A DNA stretch of 64,000 nucleotides from Balaenoptera acutorostrata (lineage: Eukaryota; Chordata; Mammalia; Artiodactyla; Balaenopteridae): positions 45,745,269 through 45,809,268 of the forward strand of contig NC_080069.1 of assembly GCF_949987535.1 (NCBI RefSeq). Direction: 5' to 3'. How positions within the stretch are numbered: the stretch's first letter is position 1; each line of letters starts with the position of its first letter. This document shows, in pieces, positions 60,601 to 64,000 of this stretch. The notes under the pieces are model-generated. The model was not told where the DNA came from. It made no database searches and was given only the letters and a program-made list of their open reading frames with translations. Position numbers and translations under genes: made by a program.

Positions 60601-63240
60601 GATGCAAAATATAGATGAATAGCAATAAGGAAATACAGGGCATTTATATAATTGATCATATTTATTGTCTGGGATTTTTTTTTAAGTACGGAAGATAAGG
60701 TTTATGCTTAGAAAACGAGTAACTATTAGAGTTAATTCCTGATAAAAGTTGTTCAGATGGACTTAGAACACATTTTTTGGAATTAAATTAATATAGCACA
60801 AGGGATACTTTAAAGGGTGGTGGCCAAAAATATAAATTGTAATAAGTGACATTATCACTTTGTCACTTTAATCCAAATGGATTTAAACAAGAAGTCTTTT
60901 AAATGAGGTCTCTAATTAATAGATGTTGATTAAAAATTTCTAAATGAATATATACTCAATTAAACCTTTTTCATGTGTTTTTACATTTCAAATTTCATTC
61001 TTAATCACATACAAGTAGGTGAAAAATAAACAATTAAATAGGAAGCGGGTGAGGGCATGTGTGCTTAGCAAAGGTATCCCATCCTGTTCAAATCTCCATG
61101 GGGCTTGAGGATGAGGGTGGCTCTTCTCAGCACCACTGTTTACATAGCTTGCTGCTGGCACAGAGAGTAGGAAAGAGACATACTGTTGGCATTTTGAGAG
61201 TCTGGTAATGATGCTCATACACCAGCATGCAGAGCCACAGTCAGGACATAGAATGGAAATTGCTAGTCACATTCAATTGTGATCTGTACATTCATAAACT
61301 CTGAAGTTAATGTATTAGACTTCTCAGAAAATTAAATAACATGAAGATAAACTGTATTTAGATATTTTTCAAGAACAAAGAACTGATCAAAATGTTTCTT
61401 TGTCTATGATTAATTCCCATAGCAAAGTATACAATATTCTTTGTGTCTTTATGGTGATTTCCCCCTTATACACATGACAGTGTATGTAGTTGTAATAAGA
61501 ATAACACAAGCCATGATAAGTTGAATCTCATGATAATTTAGAGAATGATATCAAGCAACTGCTTTATATCATGGATGTCATTGACTAATGGGAAACAGAT
61601 GTCTAGCTGGGCAATAAATATAAATTCTCAGTCCAGATTTTATTTTGGCCTCCTCTTTTTCAAAGGTAAGTGTTTTGCAATTGACTTGAACAGGACTGAA
61701 TAGGCTATTAGGGCTTGCTCAATAAGTGCCCAGTGACCCATGGCCAAGGTGTCTTAGGGGACTGTAATCTCTTTCACAGCACCCAACTCTGCCAGCTCTG
61801 ACACTTGTTCCAGTCACATCAGCCAATTCACAAGGCAGGAAGCAAATCTTCACTTAGTTCAATATTCATAGCATTTCAGTAAGATAGAGGTTAGTATTTT
61901 GATTTTAACAAATCAAGAAGATGAGGATAAGAAGGGTTAAATGGTGTAACATTACATAATTAGAGAGAGAAAAAAATAGGGGAAGTTAGGAAGGAAGGAA
62001 GGGAGGAAGGCAAGAAGAAAAAGAGAATGGAGCTTTGCATGAACCAGTAATGAAAGTATTTGATGCAGAAGAGACTATGATTAATTCCATTCTGCAATTC
62101 CAGTGTACCAATAAAAGAAAGAGAGATGGGTTGAGGAAGGAATGAAGGAACGAAGGAAGAGAAATAGCCAGAATAAATAATATGAGATTGGCTGTCTAAC
62201 TTTAAACATGAGTTTTACCTAAAACAATCTAATTACAAAATATATATTCAATCCAAAGCATCAAGCTCTAGGCTTGATGAAGTCCTTCCAGAACTGCATT
62301 TCTTTAAAAATAGTTCCAAGTTCAATTTTCACCAAAGCTTCAGAATCTATTTGGTTTTTCCAAACAACTCCCATGACTGCTTTCATTTTCCCTTTCACAC
62401 TAATCATATTTAATGCAAACAATGTCATATATATATATGTATGCATTTTCACTTAACTTTTAAAAAATTTTATGGTAAAATTGTCTACTCTTACTTGCTG
62501 TGTAACTGAGATTTTTCTAAAAAAAAAAAATGACCCAGGCAAACTCTCACAGAATGTCTAGTGCATTATTCACATAAGAATTAACACAGACAAAATTACA
62601 GGTTGTTTTTGTGTGTGTGTGGAAAAGACAAAGACAGGATATTTCATTTATTTCTTTTCACAACTGCTGTAATTTTAAATAAGTATACTCCCCTCCATTC
62701 CCCAGGACTCATGCATTTTCTTTGTAAATAGCTTGGTTTACACAAGAAATCCAGAAATTATACATCCAGAAATGTTATTTTAGGCTTAAAAGGGCTTTTC
62801 CTAGCATAATAATGACATATGTAAGAGTTATACTGGCCCAGGTTTCTCCCCTTTTAGGAACTGAGCTTCAGGATGAGACTATCAGGAAATCTCAGACTAA
62901 CAAATTCAGAAGAAGTTGATTAATTGCCTGCATTGTTCAGGTGCTGACATAGAAATAAAATAAATGAAATTTGCTTAATTGAGTTTAAAATAGTAGTTTT
63001 GCTATGCTCTGAATAAACCCAACTTGCAAACAAGCATGAGTTACTTGAATTAGCAGACTCCTAAAAGAGCATATTCAGAAAGTAAGTACTGTATTGGGGC
63101 AAAATAGAAAGGATTTACTTATGGATAACTGTATAGTCCTAAATGTCTTAAATCTCGAGCTATTAATTTCTTAGAGAACTGGGTGTACTTCTGTAGATCG
63201 ACTTTATTTCCTCACACAGATGACACTGAAGAGAATTTAT
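60601..63240. other. Unique DNA with purine-rich patches
   Basis: No gene or repeat family recognised. GGAA/GAAG-rich tracts lie at 61960-62028 and 62110-62165. Confidence 0.45.
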
Positions 63241-63245
63241 TGAGT

Positions 63246-63475
63246 CTTTTTTTTGTGTAAATTTTTGAATTTTATTTTGTTTATTTTTTTATACAGCAGG
63301 TTCTTATTAGTTATCCATTTTAACTATTCTTTTTTGTGTGTAAATTTTTGAATTTTATTTTAATTATTTTTTTATACAGCAGGTTCTTATTAGTTATCCA
63401 TTTTATACATATTAGTGTATATATGTCAATCCCAATCTCCCAATTCATCACACCACCACCAACTCTTCTTTATCA
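63246..63475 (-). mobile_element. L1 3'-end fragment with tandem duplication
   Basis: The complement of a cetartiodactyl-type L1 3' UTR (atacagcaggttcttattag; tatatgtcaatcccaatctc). The first ~83 bp are present twice, at about 63247-63329 and 63330-63412. Confidence 0.8.
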
Positions 63476-64000
63476 CTTGTTTGCCAATGGAATCTTCCAT
63501 GATTGTATAATTAGCATAATTTCTCATGTCACTCTTTATTAAAATATAATGTATACTCTGTAACTAATCCATTGTAATTTGTGGGGGCAAAGAGCTCAGT
63601 TAGAATTAAGATTCCTAGGTTCTACTGTCACCTGAATACCAGTCAGTTTGAGAACTTAAAAACTCTGTCTTTGTTGTTTCAGTTGCAAGAAATAAATATT
63701 ACTTAGCAGATGTATTTACCAATTTGGGATGCAATTTAGATTGTTTATGAACAAGAATAACAGGGATCAAATTTTGTTCTCAGAATATTTTTACAATTTT
63801 AAAAATTATCTAGAGCCCCAAGAGCTGTTGTTTATATGTGTTATGTCTATTGTTATTTACCATAGTCAAAATTAAAACTGGAAAACTAAAAGATATTTAT
63901 AATATTTTATTTTAAATAGCATGATAAACTTATATATTAAAACTTATATATTATCATAAATAACATTTTTATAACATATATTTTCAAAATAAGAAAATTA
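63476..64000. other. Unique AT-rich DNA to the window end
   Basis: Nothing recognised; TA-rich towards the end. Confidence 0.4.

Overview
This window is mammalian nuclear DNA and looks intergenic or deep-intronic. It is AT-rich and built largely from layered transposable elements. Eight copies of a tRNA-derived SINE of the cetartiodactyl CHR type are present; their minus-strand heads begin with a gcttccctggtggcgcag-like motif and carry a B-box like GGTTCGAGCCC. No ruminant BovB/Bov-tA and no pig PRE-1 elements were recognised. Together with cetartiodactyl-type L1 3' ends and a mariner resembling the cetartiodactyl/Hsmar1 group, this points to a cetacean (whale or dolphin) or a close relative. 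Family names come from recognising sequence by eye, not from a database search.

Layout. 1-2.0 kb: unique DNA with one CHR SINE. 2.0-4.7 kb: minus-strand L1 ORF2 split by two SINEs. 4.7-5.9 kb: mostly unique. 5.9-12.4 kb: a pile of minus-strand L1s, with a 500-bp Tigger/pogo-like DNA transposon and a separate L1 3' end nested in the oldest one. 12.4-18.8 kb: ancient repeats (one MIR), an L1 with 5' inversion, AT-rich DNA and an orphan retro-insertion. 18.8-22.7 kb: plus-strand L1 ORF2 interrupted by a full-length mariner and carrying an internal tandem duplication. 22.8-27 kb: a SINE, unique DNA and a tiny L1 insert. 27-30.3 kb: L2, then a minus-strand L1M reaching its 5' end. 30.3-47.5 kb: mostly unique, with an inverted repeat pair (34.6/36.6 kb), a possible exon between the arms (35.87-36.00 kb) and a 3 x 63-bp minisatellite. 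47.5-52.3 kb: SINEs, MIRs, an L1M and a 72-bp (CA)n. 52.3-64 kb: unique DNA, L2 fragments, several nested L1s, a SINE with extra tail sequence and a possible retrocopy.

No intact protein-coding gene was found. The only sizeable protein remnants are L1 ORF2 pieces and the mariner transposase. That transposase has an in-frame stop and an Asp-to-Asn change at its first catalytic position, so it should be inactive. The most interesting non-repeat signals are the ~123-bp inverted repeat, whose left arm sits between 22-bp direct repeats like an insertion, and the 132-bp open, splice-bounded segment between the arms. Nothing here amounts to a demonstrated new biological system.
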